Positions 25,893 to 35,223 are shown, counted from the first letter of the stretch. The stretch: 64,000 bases of DNA from Syntrophorhabdus sp. PtaU1.Bin058 (GCA_002067975.1 MVRS01000242.1:1-64000); one strand, 5' to 3'. Notes: generated from the sequence alone by a model not told the origin. Numbers and translations are program-made.

Positions 25893-27262
25893 GAGGTCCT
25901 GTTTTCAATAAGTCGTTCAACTTCTTTTTTCGCCTGTTCCAGGAGTTCTTTTGATCTTCTCCGCGCATCGTGGGATCGGCGGACCAGATCGGCAATCTTC
26001 TGCTGGGTAGGTTTGGGGAGGATCGGTAAAGCGATTTCTTTTAATGTCTCTTGATTGAGTCTTGCTTGCACGCTCCCTCTGCTTTCTCGAATCATTAATT
26101 GGGAGCCAACGGTGTTAAAAAATAGACTGACATAATAAGAATTTACTTTTTCTTCCGGGAAACGCAATCTTATGAGGTTGTCACTGATCGTACCGCCTTC
26201 AACCTCCCTGGGAAGCCTCGCGCTTATACCAATTGTTCCAACCCGTGTAACAACCACATCCCCCTCACGAGCTTTTTTTGAAGGGATTTGTCGCGAAGGA
26301 TCTATATAGACTAAATTTCCTATTTCCACAGTCCCGTTAGTTAAATCGGTGCCTCGGATATAAGGCTTGCCAATGACTCTGTTGATATATTCTTCCGAAT
26401 ATTGACCTGTTGTAACATTTATGAACTCCAATTCTTTGATTCTTTTAGCACCAAAATTATTAATCAGTTTTTGTTCTATTAACTTATATCTCGGTTGGAA
26501 ATATTCGGCATCACAACGGTGGGCAGATTTTACATCGAAAAGATTGACAACATAGGCGAGATCATCATTTACTTGGAAATCTTTTAAACCAAGTTCTTCC
26601 AGAAGAAGATTTTCAGAATCTGAATATAATTTTTTGGATTTATTGTGTTCTATTTCTGCACTCTTAACAAATGAGGCAACTTTTTCTTGTTTTTCTTTAG
26701 CGGGTATAAATATTGGTAATGATTTAAGATCATCCATGTTGATCCCTGTCTGTACTGCACCCCTAATATTTCTTTCCAGCAATTTTTTGCCATAGCGTGA
26801 ATTGAGATAAGTCAAAAAATAATAGGGATCAATTTTGCTTGACCTAAAAGCTGTACTTTTGCAGCTAAAAATTGATGGCAATGATGAGGTACTAACTAAT
26901 ACTGAACAACCTATTGTTCCCACTACTGAGATCAAAATATCGTTTTCTTTTAAAGAATATTTTTTTAAGCGCTCAAAGTCCTTATAGGGAATATACACAT
27001 TGTCGTTTTCTAGCAAAAAAAATTCTTTGACATCTTTGCCACGTACATACCTAAACTGGGTATTCTCAACATAATTATCAACATTGAATTCGGAACCAAA
27101 TGGACCAGTTATAAATTTACCTTCTATACTTCCCCAAAGTTGATAGAGACCTGTTGATAAAAGCCTGCTTTTCAATTCTAAATATTCCGGTTGATAGTAT
27201 TCCGCATCAATTCTCTTAGCGCTTTCAAGCTGAGATTTCTGAATGATCGAGTATGTGATCAT
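25889..27262 (-). CDS. hsdS: Restriction-modification specificity subunit HsdS
   Basis: A specificity subunit with two target-recognition domains. The first half includes EYYQPEYLELKSRL and ends NLLLEELGLKD; the second repeats the plan from CDAEYFQPRYKLIEQKL and ends RSHDARRRSKELLEQAKKE. The two helical spacers around residues 200-230 and 430-455 set the distance between half sites. ATG 27262 overlaps the upstream stop (ATGA); GTG 27274 is an alternative. The AT content is clearly higher than in flanking housekeeping genes, suggesting transfer. Confidence 0.9.
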   Translation of the reverse strand: MITYSIIQKSQLESAKRIDAEYYQPEYLELKSRLLSTGLYQLWGSIEGKFITGPFGSEFNVDNYVENTQFRYVRGKDVKEFFLLENDNVYIPYKDFERLKKYSLKENDILISVVGTIGCSVLVSTSSLPSIFSCKSTAFRSSKIDPYYFLTYLNSRYGKKLLERNIRGAVQTGINMDDLKSLPIFIPAKEKQEKVASFVKSAEIEHNKSKKLYSDSENLLLEELGLKDFQVNDDLAYVVNLFDVKSAHRCDAEYFQPRYKLIEQKLINNFGAKRIKELEFINVTTGQYSEEYINRVIGKPYIRGTDLTNGTVEIGNLVYIDPSRQIPSKKAREGDVVVTRVGTIGISARLPREVEGGTISDNLIRLRFPEEKVNSYYVSLFFNTVGSQLMIRESRGSVQARLNQETLKEIALPILPKPTQQKIADLVRRSHDARRRSKELLEQAKKEVERLIENRTS

Positions 27263-29271
27263 TTGGCCCACCACTCAAATCGTTCTTTCTTCGCAAACTT
27301 TACAAACTCTTCAGCGATCTCATTCAGGTCATCGTCGAGCCTAAGATTCTCATGGAGTTCAAAGAAACCCTGATCGGCGTTTATCCTTTTACCATCGCCG
27401 TTAACATAAATATATTCACCGGAATTATCTTTCCCCGATTTCTTCGATACTGCCATAAAAATGGGATAATCCTCCAACGGCTCTTCATTCTCTTTCCATT
27501 TTTGCAAGAACAGGACAGAGGTTTTTGTGCCGGTACCTTTTGCGGGTGCAGGGAGTTTAAAGGTATTCCCCTCCAATCCCACAACTGCTAGGATACGCGC
27601 CTTTTCAAGAAACCATTCCCGTATCCATTCCATGTTTGTGTTATTAAAAACTCCTTGCGGCAAAACAATTGCCATCCTTCCGCCGGGACGGAGGGTATCC
27701 AAAGAACGCTCGATAAAAAGAAGATGCCTTTCAACCTTTTGTTTGAGCTTTCCGTTCTTTTTCGCAAACTCGTACTGACGGAGAAGCCCTGTGTCTGTTA
27801 TCTCTCCTGCAAAGGGCGGGTTAGTCATCAGGATGTCAAAATTGAGATAACGGTAGGTCTTGCGGTTTTCTTCATCCTCTTTTGTGTTTTTAAAACGATG
27901 CAAGATCGCTTTGAGCGATGCCCTTGCGCCCTCTGCCTGTTCCCCTATCCAGTCCCTGCTGTCAAGGGAATTGCGCTTGAAAATATTGTGCCTACCATCC
28001 CCTGCAATAAGCATTAACGCCTGAGAGATACGCCTCATATTGTCATCAAAATCAATGCCGTACAAATAGCGATTGGCGTATTTCTGCTTCGCTGTCTGTG
28101 AGGCAGTTTTTAACCGGTTATCCCACACCCAATACATCGTATGCAACAAGAACCCGCCCGATCCGCAGGCAGGGTCAACAATATATTCATCCTGAGCAGG
28201 GTTGAGCATTTTCACGCACATCTTGATGACGTTGCGGGGCGTGAAATACTGTCCTTTCTGGCCCTTAGAAACTTCGGCTATCAGGTGTTCGAAGGCACGG
28301 TCAATAATCTCCAGTTCTTCCCTGCCGGAGCCAAAAAATTTAACATCCTCAAGAAAAGGTATACATATCTGGAGTTGTTCCGGAGTCAGATCAATCTTTG
28401 CCAACGGATTGAAGATATCGGGCCATTCGTTGAGAGCACCCTTGAAAAGTTCGTCATTGATGATTGCATAGGTTTTTTTCGATTCTTTGTATAACCTAAA
28501 ATGAATCTCGTTGTTGGGGCGAATATTTTTTGCTTGGTCTTCATCGTACAACTTTGCGTAGATTAGTTTGAAGACCTCCTCAAAGACGTTCACTCCTGCC
28601 TGCGCCAAGACCATTTCTTCCAGGCGGGATATAATAAATGAAAGGTCAAACTTCTCTTTTAATTCATCATAGGTTTTCTTTATATCAAAAAGATCATCCC
28701 AGGTTTGATAAACACTTGGTATATCGGAAAGAGCGGTTACATACTCTTTCGGATATGGGCGATAGAGTATGAATTTTTCAATGCCATTAGACCAAACACC
28801 GCCTTCTGCCCCTTCGGCGCTTAGGTATGACTTTAGCTGTTCTTGGGCCTTCTTGGTATCGGGTTGTTTTAGCTCAAAAACAATATAAGGGGTGATCCTG
28901 TCTTCTTTGTACAACACAATATCGGCAGCCTTTTCCCTCACTTCCCTGCCGAACTGGACTGATTTTTCAACCTCTATTCTATCCAAAGGATACTTATAAT
29001 CCTCAGTCAATTTGATCAGCCACAACTGCCGTATCACTTCTTCCGGTTTTCCGGTCTTTTTGTTCTTGTCGTAAACAAATATATCTTTGTTCCGCTTCAC
29101 ACACTTTACATAAAATCTTCCCTGTTCCTTTTCAAACATTTTGACTTTATGCAGGATTGCTTTTGAAAATTCCTGCAAACCGTGCTTTACTGAGGAATCT
29201 TTAAAGACAAGATCAAATATCTCGTCGGTATCAATCTTTTCTTTTGGAAGCTCGTATTTTATGTCAACCAT
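27259..29271 (-). CDS. Fused HsdR-N nuclease and N6-adenine methylase
   Basis: A 670-residue fusion. Residues 1-170 form an HSDR_N-type PD-(D/E)xK domain with ADIVLY (Asp117) and FELKQPD (Glu133, Lys135). Residues about 220-650 are an N6-adenine methylase with motif I DPACGSGGF (near 367) and catalytic NPPF (near 483). No SF2 helicase motor is present in the protein or nearby, so it differs from type I HsdR. The R-M fusion plus separate S gene recalls BcgI-like type IIB systems. GGGGGGTGT precedes ATG 29271. Confidence 0.88.
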   Translation of the reverse strand: MVDIKYELPKEKIDTDEIFDLVFKDSSVKHGLQEFSKAILHKVKMFEKEQGRFYVKCVKRNKDIFVYDKNKKTGKPEEVIRQLWLIKLTEDYKYPLDRIEVEKSVQFGREVREKAADIVLYKEDRITPYIVFELKQPDTKKAQEQLKSYLSAEGAEGGVWSNGIEKFILYRPYPKEYVTALSDIPSVYQTWDDLFDIKKTYDELKEKFDLSFIISRLEEMVLAQAGVNVFEEVFKLIYAKLYDEDQAKNIRPNNEIHFRLYKESKKTYAIINDELFKGALNEWPDIFNPLAKIDLTPEQLQICIPFLEDVKFFGSGREELEIIDRAFEHLIAEVSKGQKGQYFTPRNVIKMCVKMLNPAQDEYIVDPACGSGGFLLHTMYWVWDNRLKTASQTAKQKYANRYLYGIDFDDNMRRISQALMLIAGDGRHNIFKRNSLDSRDWIGEQAEGARASLKAILHRFKNTKEDEENRKTYRYLNFDILMTNPPFAGEITDTGLLRQYEFAKKNGKLKQKVERHLLFIERSLDTLRPGGRMAIVLPQGVFNNTNMEWIREWFLEKARILAVVGLEGNTFKLPAPAKGTGTKTSVLFLQKWKENEEPLEDYPIFMAVSKKSGKDNSGEYIYVNGDGKRINADQGFFELHENLRLDDDLNEIAEEFVKFAKKERFEWWAK

Positions 29272-29572
29272 ACACCCCCCATGGCTTTTCCTGAACGACT
29301 ACCTTTTTTTTGCACCCCTGAAAATTGTCAAATGTCATTTCCTCAACGAAATATTATGTTATACCGGAAGAGCTTTTCGCGAGTCGCGAATTCGAGCACG
29401 ATTGGGGGCCACCCGCTATCGCAGGTACCCGGCAGGAAAAGCGATCTGCAGGACAATCTGCACTGTCTGAGCACGAAGTGCGAGTTTGCGGATTGAGCGT
29501 ATTCCGAATCTGAAGTGGGTAATAGCGCGCAGTTGAGCAGGGAAGGAAATAGCGTTCCGGTATCTTTCATAT
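29272..29572. other. Gap upstream of the RM island, no gene seen
   Basis: About 300 bases between the RM fusion gene and lolA. No convincing frame exists in either direction. A T-rich strip at 29300-29312 and several small inverted repeats (GCACGAAGTGC near 29471) are seen. Sequence from 29390 to 29560 has a higher GC content than the RM genes. I find no clear attachment site. Confidence 0.5.
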
Positions 29573-30292
29573 TTATCTTTCCACTATCTCCTTGCCCTTT
29601 TCCGGCCTGTATATGAATCGCGCATCGTCGACGCCGCGGTTTATCTTCACCGCTGAAAATTCTATCGTATTGACGTTGCCGGTGAATTCACGGATCTCGA
29701 TCTTCTGCACGATATTCTGTTTATCGATCCATATCTCTGCCGAGTTCACCCCGCTGTCCTTCTTCGGCACGATCTCCAGGATCTCAAGATCGCCGGCGAT
29801 AACATGCTGCTTCAGCGTGAACAGCTCGTCGATCCTTGCAATATCGTCGATGAGGTCAAGGAACGTGCCTGTCGTCTTCTCCTTCCTGATCCTCTCTTTT
29901 ACGACAAAGGACTTTTCGTCTTCTCCCTGCCACATATATTTTCCGTCATAGAGGAAGAACTTCACTTTCGGCGTCCTGTACTTCCACAAGAACCCTTTAT
30001 TCCGTTTGTAGAAAAAATCCCCCTCGAACGTCCTTTCCTTCTTTAGACCCGCGATAAATATCTTCTGATGAAAGACCGCCTCCAGTGAGTTCACCCCGGA
30101 GTATGTCTTCTTCAGGGCATCGAAGGGAGATGATACGGCAGTTCGGAGTTCGGAGTTCGGAGTTCGGAGTTCTGAAGCATAAAGAGAGCCGGCGGAAACC
30201 TGAATAAGCATAACCACAATAAGTGCAATAATCCTGATGCCAACCTTAAAAGAAATAGCGGTCTTTCTCCGAACTCTGGGCTCCGAACTCAT
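29573..30292 (-). CDS. lolA: Outer-membrane lipoprotein carrier LolA-like
   Basis: A periplasmic carrier that takes lipoproteins from LolCDE to the outer membrane. After a signal segment (GIRIIALIVVMLIQVSAGSLYA) the mature part shows the LolA pattern: LEAVFHQKIFIAGLKKERTFEGDFFYKRNKGFLWKY (abridged motif F-x-Q and G-x-F/W-Y), then KKDSGVNSAEIWIDKQN. The first 15 residues (MSSEPRVRRK…) and residues around SELRTPNSELRT after the signal are encoded by heptad repeats and are not family features. ATG 30292 overlaps the ftsK stop (TAATG). Confidence 0.85.
   Translation of the reverse strand: MSSEPRVRRKTAISFKVGIRIIALIVVMLIQVSAGSLYASELRTPNSELRTAVSSPFDALKKTYSGVNSLEAVFHQKIFIAGLKKERTFEGDFFYKRNKGFLWKYRTPKVKFFLYDGKYMWQGEDEKSFVVKERIRKEKTTGTFLDLIDDIARIDELFTLKQHVIAGDLEILEIVPKKDSGVNSAEIWIDKQNIVQKIEIREFTGNVNTIEFSAVKINRGVDDARFIYRPEKGKEIVER
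30141..30175 (-). repeat. Heptad array inside lolA
   Basis: Four exact GTTCGGA units and a final GTTCTGA (plus strand) at 30141-30175. They encode a seven-residue protein repeat beginning SELRT just after the predicted signal cleavage site. Confidence 0.92.
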
Positions 30293-30297
30293 TACTG
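30270..30297 (-). repeat. Heptad array at the ftsK-lolA junction
   Basis: CGAACTC, TGGGCTC, CGAACTC and ATTACTG (plus strand) in phase. The array covers the ftsK stop and the lolA start codon. Confidence 0.8.
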
Positions 30298-32322
30298 TCT
30301 TTTCAACACCTCTCTCGACTTTACCCCATCCGAGGGACCGACGACCCCTTCGACCTCCATCCGTTCTATGATCCTCGCCGCCCTGTTATAGCCGATCCTG
30401 AACCTCCTCTGGATCATGCTGATGGAGGCCTCGCCTCTGGTCATGACGAATTCTACCGCCTCCTGGTATTTTTCATCGTCCATCTCTTCCCCTGCATCCT
30501 CTTCCTCTTTTTCCTCCAGTATCTCCTGGTGGTATGCGGGGGTCCCCTGCTGTTTCAAAAACTCAACGATGCGCCGTATCTCGCCTTCGGAGACAAAAGG
30601 ACCGTGGAGCCTCTGGAGCCTCCCGATCCCGGGGCTTAAGAAAAGGAGGTCCCCGAACCCGAGGAGGCTTTCAGCGCCGTTGGTATCGAGGATCGTCCTC
30701 GAATCCACCTTGGAAAAGACCTTGCAGGAGATCCTTGCAGGGAAGTTCGCCTTGATGATGCCTGTCAGGACATCCACGGACGGTCTCTGCGTGGCGAGGA
30801 TAAGGTGGATGCCTGACGCCCGCGCCATCTGCGCCAGCCGCGCGATATACTCCTCGACCTCCTTCGGGGAGACCATCATAAGGTCTGCCAGCTCATCGAT
30901 AACGACGACGATGTAAGGGATCGTCTCAGACTCCTGCTTCACCATCTTCTGGTTATATCTCTCGATGTTCCTCACGCCCTTTTCAGCCATCATGGCGTAT
31001 CTCCGCTCCATCTCGTCGGTCATCCACCTGAGGGCCGTCTTCGCGTTCTTCGGGTTCGTCACAACAGGGAGGAGGAGATGGGGTATGCCTTCATAGAATG
31101 ACAGCTCAAGCATCTTCAGGTCGATCATAAGGAACCGTACGTTCGTCGGCGTTGCCTTGAAGAGGATGCTGCATATCATGCTGTTGAGGGAGACGCTTTT
31201 CCCCGAGCCCGTGGCGCCGGCAACGAGCAGGTGGGGCATCTTCGTAAGCTCGGCGACAAAAGGCTCGCCTGAGATCGTCTTGCCGAGGGCAAGGGTGAGG
31301 TGCGAATGCGACGCGGTGAATATATCCGATTCTATTATCTCCCGGAGGTAGACCGTCTGCCTTACCGTATTGGGGATCTCTATGCCCACTACTGATTTCC
31401 CCGGTATGGGGGCGATGATGCGTATCGATACGGAGCTTAATGCCATTGCAAGGTCGTCTGCGAGATTGGCGATCCTGCTCACCTTGATGCCGGGTGCGGG
31501 CTCGAATTCATACATCGTGATCACGGGGCCGGGCCTGACCTCCGTGACCCTGCCGTCGATCCCGTAGTCCTTCAGCTTTTTCTCGAGTATGCTTGCGTTG
31601 GCCTGGATGCTCTCCTTGTCGACCTTCACCTCTTTTCTCTCGACGGTGTCGAGCAGCGACGTCGGCGGGAGCTTATAGGGCCCTATCTCCTTAAAGAACT
31701 CGAAGGTCTCCTGAACGGCGGCAGGCTTCTTCTCCGGTTTCGGTTCCTCCTTTTTCTCCTCCGTTACCTTAATCTCGCGCCTGCGCTCAACGACCTTCCT
31801 CCGCGCGATCCGCTCTTCCAGGATAGACAGGAGGGGGGCCTGGATGATCAGGAAGATCGAGATAAGGAGGATGATGGCCGATATGAGGATGCTGCCGAAG
31901 TAGTTGAACACGTTCATCAGCGCCCTTTCGAGGAGGGAGCCGAGCAAACCGGAGAACTCTACGGGAACGCCTTTCAGGTGGATCCTGCCGATGACGATCT
32001 GGAAAAGGGAGGAAAGCGCAAGGAAAAGCAGCACAAGCCCTGCGGAAAAGACCAGTATGTGGGGGGGTTCCTTCTTCTTCAGATACAACAATCCGAAAAA
32101 GAGCGTGACCACGGTAATTGCGTAACTCATCATCCCGAATGCCTGGATCAGAAGATCGGCGATATATGAGCCTGCCTTGCCGCAAAGGTTCCTCGTTGCT
32201 CCCCCGGCAGCGGAGAAAAATGACGGGTCAAGGGGGTGATAGGAGATGAGGCTCACAAAGAGAAAGATGAAGGCCCCAAGCAAGCCCACTCCGATGATCT
32301 CTTTTTTCAGTTCCGTTGACAT
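30292..32322 (-). CDS. ftsK: DNA translocase FtsK/SpoIIIE
   Basis: A 676-residue DNA pump that clears chromosomes from the septum and supports dimer resolution at dif. There are about four transmembrane helices in residues 10-170, a short linker, a motor with Walker A GATGSGKS (near 368-375), Walker B LMIDLK and VVVIDELADL, and a C-terminal winged-helix gamma domain (SISMIQRRFRIGYNRAARI). It is shorter than E. coli FtsK because the linker is small, as usual outside enterics. Confidence 0.96.
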   Translation of the reverse strand: MSTELKKEIIGVGLLGAFIFLFVSLISYHPLDPSFFSAAGGATRNLCGKAGSYIADLLIQAFGMMSYAITVVTLFFGLLYLKKKEPPHILVFSAGLVLLFLALSSLFQIVIGRIHLKGVPVEFSGLLGSLLERALMNVFNYFGSILISAIILLISIFLIIQAPLLSILEERIARRKVVERRREIKVTEEKKEEPKPEKKPAAVQETFEFFKEIGPYKLPPTSLLDTVERKEVKVDKESIQANASILEKKLKDYGIDGRVTEVRPGPVITMYEFEPAPGIKVSRIANLADDLAMALSSVSIRIIAPIPGKSVVGIEIPNTVRQTVYLREIIESDIFTASHSHLTLALGKTISGEPFVAELTKMPHLLVAGATGSGKSVSLNSMICSILFKATPTNVRFLMIDLKMLELSFYEGIPHLLLPVVTNPKNAKTALRWMTDEMERRYAMMAEKGVRNIERYNQKMVKQESETIPYIVVVIDELADLMMVSPKEVEEYIARLAQMARASGIHLILATQRPSVDVLTGIIKANFPARISCKVFSKVDSRTILDTNGAESLLGFGDLLFLSPGIGRLQRLHGPFVSEGEIRRIVEFLKQQGTPAYHQEILEEKEEEDAGEEMDDEKYQEAVEFVMTRGEASISMIQRRFRIGYNRAARIIERMEVEGVVGPSDGVKSREVLKRQ

Positions 32323-32361
32323 GCAGCAAACCTTTTCGTTCTCACCTGTGTCGCTTCCCGC

Positions 32362-33078
32362 TCATTCCATTGGCGCTTCGCCTGCCTGCATGAGCCGCTC
32401 TATGTCCGCTCTCACGCTTCCCATTACCTCCCCTTTTGCCGAGCGACCCATCCCCTCCAGCGATATCGGTTTCCCTATATGGATGTATATTACCCCTTTT
32501 CTTCCGGGAATGAAACTGCCTTTTGGCTGGAGCGCACTCGTGCCTACGATGCCGATAGGCACAACGGGGACCATGGCCCGCAGGGCAAGCGAGAAACCTC
32601 CCTTTTTAAAGGGCAGAAGGCTGCCGTCCCTGCTTCGCGTACCCTCCGGGAAGATAATGATATTCATCCCCTCCCGTATCTTGCGGGCCGCCTCATCGAT
32701 GGCCTTCAGCGCCTCTCTCGGGTTCTCCCTGTCAATGCTTATATGCCCCGCCCTCTTCAGGGCCCACCCGAAAAAGGGGATGAGAAAGAGCTGTCTCTTC
32801 GCTATCCACCTGAACGACAAGGGCAGCGAAAAAAGGAGGCTGTATATATCGAGTGCGCTCTGGTGGTTGCACATGAAGATATAAGGGGGAGACGTAATGT
32901 TGTCCAGACCGGTCGTCACGACCTTGATGCCGCCTATCCTGATGTGGGTAGCCGCCCAGAATCGCGCTATCCCGTGGATCGCGTTGCCCCTGCGGTCAAA
33001 GGGGGATATGATGAGGGCAATAACGGAAAGGAATATGGTGGTAAACAACAGGTTCAGTAAAGAGAGCGCTTTCCTCAT
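32362..33078 (-). CDS. plsC: 1-acyl-sn-glycerol-3-phosphate acyltransferase
   Basis: A 238-residue lysophosphatidate acyltransferase making phosphatidic acid. The catalytic NHQSALD (H-x4-D, near residue 71) and the substrate-binding FPEGTRSRDG (near 143) are intact. One N-terminal transmembrane helix is seen (LLNLLFTTIFLSVIALII). Its start overlaps the cooC stop, so cooC-plsC are one transcript. Confidence 0.94.
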   Translation of the reverse strand: MRKALSLLNLLFTTIFLSVIALIISPFDRRGNAIHGIARFWAATHIRIGGIKVVTTGLDNITSPPYIFMCNHQSALDIYSLLFSLPLSFRWIAKRQLFLIPFFGWALKRAGHISIDRENPREALKAIDEAARKIREGMNIIIFPEGTRSRDGSLLPFKKGGFSLALRAMVPVVPIGIVGTSALQPKGSFIPGRKGVIYIHIGKPISLEGMGRSAKGEVMGSVRADIERLMQAGEAPME

Positions 33079-33854
33079 TATTTCATTTCTTGTTCGAGGG
33101 CGTAAAGGATCTGTTCTACCTCCGTCTTTATCCTTGCGTCCATGTCATAGGGGGATACGCCCTTCTTATCGGCCTCCGCCACCTTCTCGTTGTACCCGAT
33201 GTCGCCAAGATAGGGGAGGTCTTTCAGGCTTTCCCTGATCAGCAGCCTGTCGGCCTGATCGATGATCTTGTTCCCGACGATATATACCCGTTTAATATTC
33301 AGGTCTTCCGACAGCTTCTTCACCTGGTAGGCGGTCTGGAAGCTCCTTCGTCCCGGTTCGACGACAACGATCAGCGCGTCCATATATTCCGTTGTCCCCC
33401 TCCCGAGATGTTCAAGGCCGGCCTCCATGTCAACGATCACGTACTCGTCCCTCTCGATGATCACGTAGGCCATGAGGCTTCGCAAAAGCGCGTTCTCGGC
33501 GCAGAAGCAACCGCCGCCGCCCTGGGGGATGTTGCCCAGCAGGATCAGCTTTACGCCGTCCTTTGCAATGGAGTACATCTCGGGTATGTCGTCTACCCTG
33601 GGGTTAAGCTGGAAGAACGCCCCGTACGTCCCTTTCTTTGCCCCTGTCCTCTCCTCTATGAACTCCTTCATCTGCGCCAAGGGCTGGACGGCCTTCATCT
33701 GTTCCTCGCTGATGCCGATGGCGCTCGCGAGGTTCGAGTCCGGGTCCGCGTCAATGGCAATTACCCTGTGCCCTCTTTCACCGAGGATCCTCGCCATAAC
33801 GCCTGCCAGCGTCGTCTTCCCCACCCCACCTTTTCCGGATATGGCTATCTTCAT
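33078..33854 (-). CDS. cooC: CO dehydrogenase maturation ATPase CooC-like
   Basis: A MinD/ParA-like ATPase that helps insert nickel in carbon monoxide dehydrogenase. The deviant Walker A KGGVGKTT is at residues 7-14, DADPDSNLA follows near 38, and GGGGCFCAENALLR (near 142) has the CxC nickel-site motif of CooC. No CO dehydrogenase gene lies in the window. ATG 33854 gives the normal MKIAISGKGG start; the frame upstream to 33878 overlaps the channel gene. Confidence 0.9.
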   Translation of the reverse strand: MKIAISGKGGVGKTTLAGVMARILGERGHRVIAIDADPDSNLASAIGISEEQMKAVQPLAQMKEFIEERTGAKKGTYGAFFQLNPRVDDIPEMYSIAKDGVKLILLGNIPQGGGGCFCAENALLRSLMAYVIIERDEYVIVDMEAGLEHLGRGTTEYMDALIVVVEPGRRSFQTAYQVKKLSEDLNIKRVYIVGNKIIDQADRLLIRESLKDLPYLGDIGYNEKVAEADKKGVSPYDMDARIKTEVEQILYALEQEMK

Positions 33855-33855
33855 G

Positions 33856-34893
33856 CTATAATCTCTCCGCGGCCTCACCGCACACGTGACAGCGGAGGAG
33901 TTCCTTTTCCTCGGGCGTTGCTATGATGATGAGGCTCATGTCCTTTTCAACGATCGTATCGGGATAGGGGTTATATACCCACTCCCCGCTCGCCTTGCGT
34001 GCGGAGATCACCATGATGTTCCCGATCGCCTTGAAATCAACGTCCTTAACGGGTTTGCCGATGTAGGGTGAATTTTTTGTAATGTGTATCTCTTCGACCC
34101 GCATCGGAGAATCCTTATCGCGCAGCATCATATCAAGGAATGATGTAACGTGGGGTCGTATCATCTCGGAGGCCATCCTCAGGCCGCCGATGAAGTTCAG
34201 GGCCACAACGTTATCGGCCCCTGCCCTCCGCAGCTTATCGGTGTTTTTCGTGTCGTTGCACCGCGCGATAATCCTCATACTGGGATTGAGCTGTCGGGCG
34301 GTAAGTACGATAACGATGTTGTCGTTGTCGGAATCCGTCGTGGCAAAGAGGCCGTACGCCTTCTCGACCATGGCCTGCCAGAGCACCTCATTCTCCGTAG
34401 CATCGCCGGTAAGGAGGTCGATATTCAGGTTATTCGCCTTTAACAGTTCCTGTTTTGATTCGTTAATGTCTATGGCAACAACGGGTCTTTTGGTAATGAA
34501 CAGCTCATGGGCCACATAAAGTCCTACCATACCTATGCCACATACGATATAGTGGTCTCTCATCTTCGCTATGCGTTTTTCCATGGTTCTCCTCCTGAAT
34601 ACCTTTCTCAATTCCCCTTCGATGATATACGCAGCCAGCGTCGTGAAGAGGTAGGCGATAGCGCCTGCGCCGATGAATACGAAAACGATCGTAAAGAGCT
34701 TGCCGTAGGGCTTATCGTCAAGACCGATAACGTCCCCGTAGCCGACAGTGGTAATCGTTATGGCTGTCATATAGAGGGCATCGAGAAAGCTTTTGCCTTC
34801 ACCGCCGATGATCTTAAAACCAACGGTTCCGATGGCGATGATAGCGATGATTAATACAATTGTATGCTGAAGCTTCTTCGGTATGATCTTCAT
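33856..34893 (-). CDS. Potassium channel with RCK (TrkA-N) domain
   Basis: A 345-residue two-helix channel. TM1 is near residues 10-30, the selectivity filter is TVGYGD (near 47-52) and TM2 is FTIVFVFIGAGAIAYLF. A cytoplasmic TrkA-N Rossmann domain (YIVCGIGMVGLYVAHEL) and a TrkA-C domain follow. The C-terminus has CHVCGEAAERL. This is the MthK-like plan, with ligand-gated K+ (or cation) flow. The stop lies next to the cooC start. Confidence 0.93.
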   Translation of the reverse strand: MKIIPKKLQHTIVLIIAIIAIGTVGFKIIGGEGKSFLDALYMTAITITTVGYGDVIGLDDKPYGKLFTIVFVFIGAGAIAYLFTTLAAYIIEGELRKVFRRRTMEKRIAKMRDHYIVCGIGMVGLYVAHELFITKRPVVAIDINESKQELLKANNLNIDLLTGDATENEVLWQAMVEKAYGLFATTDSDNDNIVIVLTARQLNPSMRIIARCNDTKNTDKLRRAGADNVVALNFIGGLRMASEMIRPHVTSFLDMMLRDKDSPMRVEEIHITKNSPYIGKPVKDVDFKAIGNIMVISARKASGEWVYNPYPDTIVEKDMSLIIIATPEEKELLRCHVCGEAAERL

Positions 34894-35194
34894 AGGTGCG
34901 TACCCATTATAGCATGGAAACAGTCCTATATAAATCCTGAAATACTATTTCTGGGGCTTACGTCGCCCCTTTTAAACCAGCTAACAGCCGTCAGCATACA
35001 GCACCTTGTCCCTCGTTACTCGTTGCTTGTCACTGGTTTGAACCAGCATCCAGTATCGAGCATCAAGTATCTGGTTCATTTCGTCTATCCGGTCTGTTTG
35101 GTCTTAACGTTGAACGTTGAACATAGAACATTGAACAAATTTCCCCTTAGCTTGCCTGTGGGAATCTATTAGAACATTATTAGGCCCGCCGAGG
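34894..35194. repeat. Divergent gap with a long in-phase heptad array
   Basis: CTAACAG, CCGTCAG, CATACAG occupy 34981-35001. From 35011 to 35136 there are eighteen heptamers in one constant phase, passing from CCTCGTT through GCATCCA/GTATCGA to TCTTAAC/GTTGAAC/ATAGAAC. About 120 bases (35005-35126) are related to 24004-24107. No gene is seen. Confidence 0.88.
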
Positions 35195-35223
35195 TTGACT
35201 TGCCGGGAAAGGTGTCTTAATGT
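35195..35223 (+). promoter_or_regulatory. Sigma-70-type promoter for htpG
   Basis: TTGACT (35195-35200), a 17-base spacer and TAATGT (35218-35223), about 75 bases before the htpG ATG. No CIRCE or clear sigma-32 box is seen. Confidence 0.55.

Noticed and set aside
29272-29572. Attachment site or integrase remnant beside the RM island
   Set aside because: No tRNA, integrase frame or matching direct repeats at the two ends of the island are visible.
34981-35136. Possible CRISPR array
   Set aside because: Units are seven bases and contiguous; no repeats of 24-37 bases with unique spacers and no cas genes.
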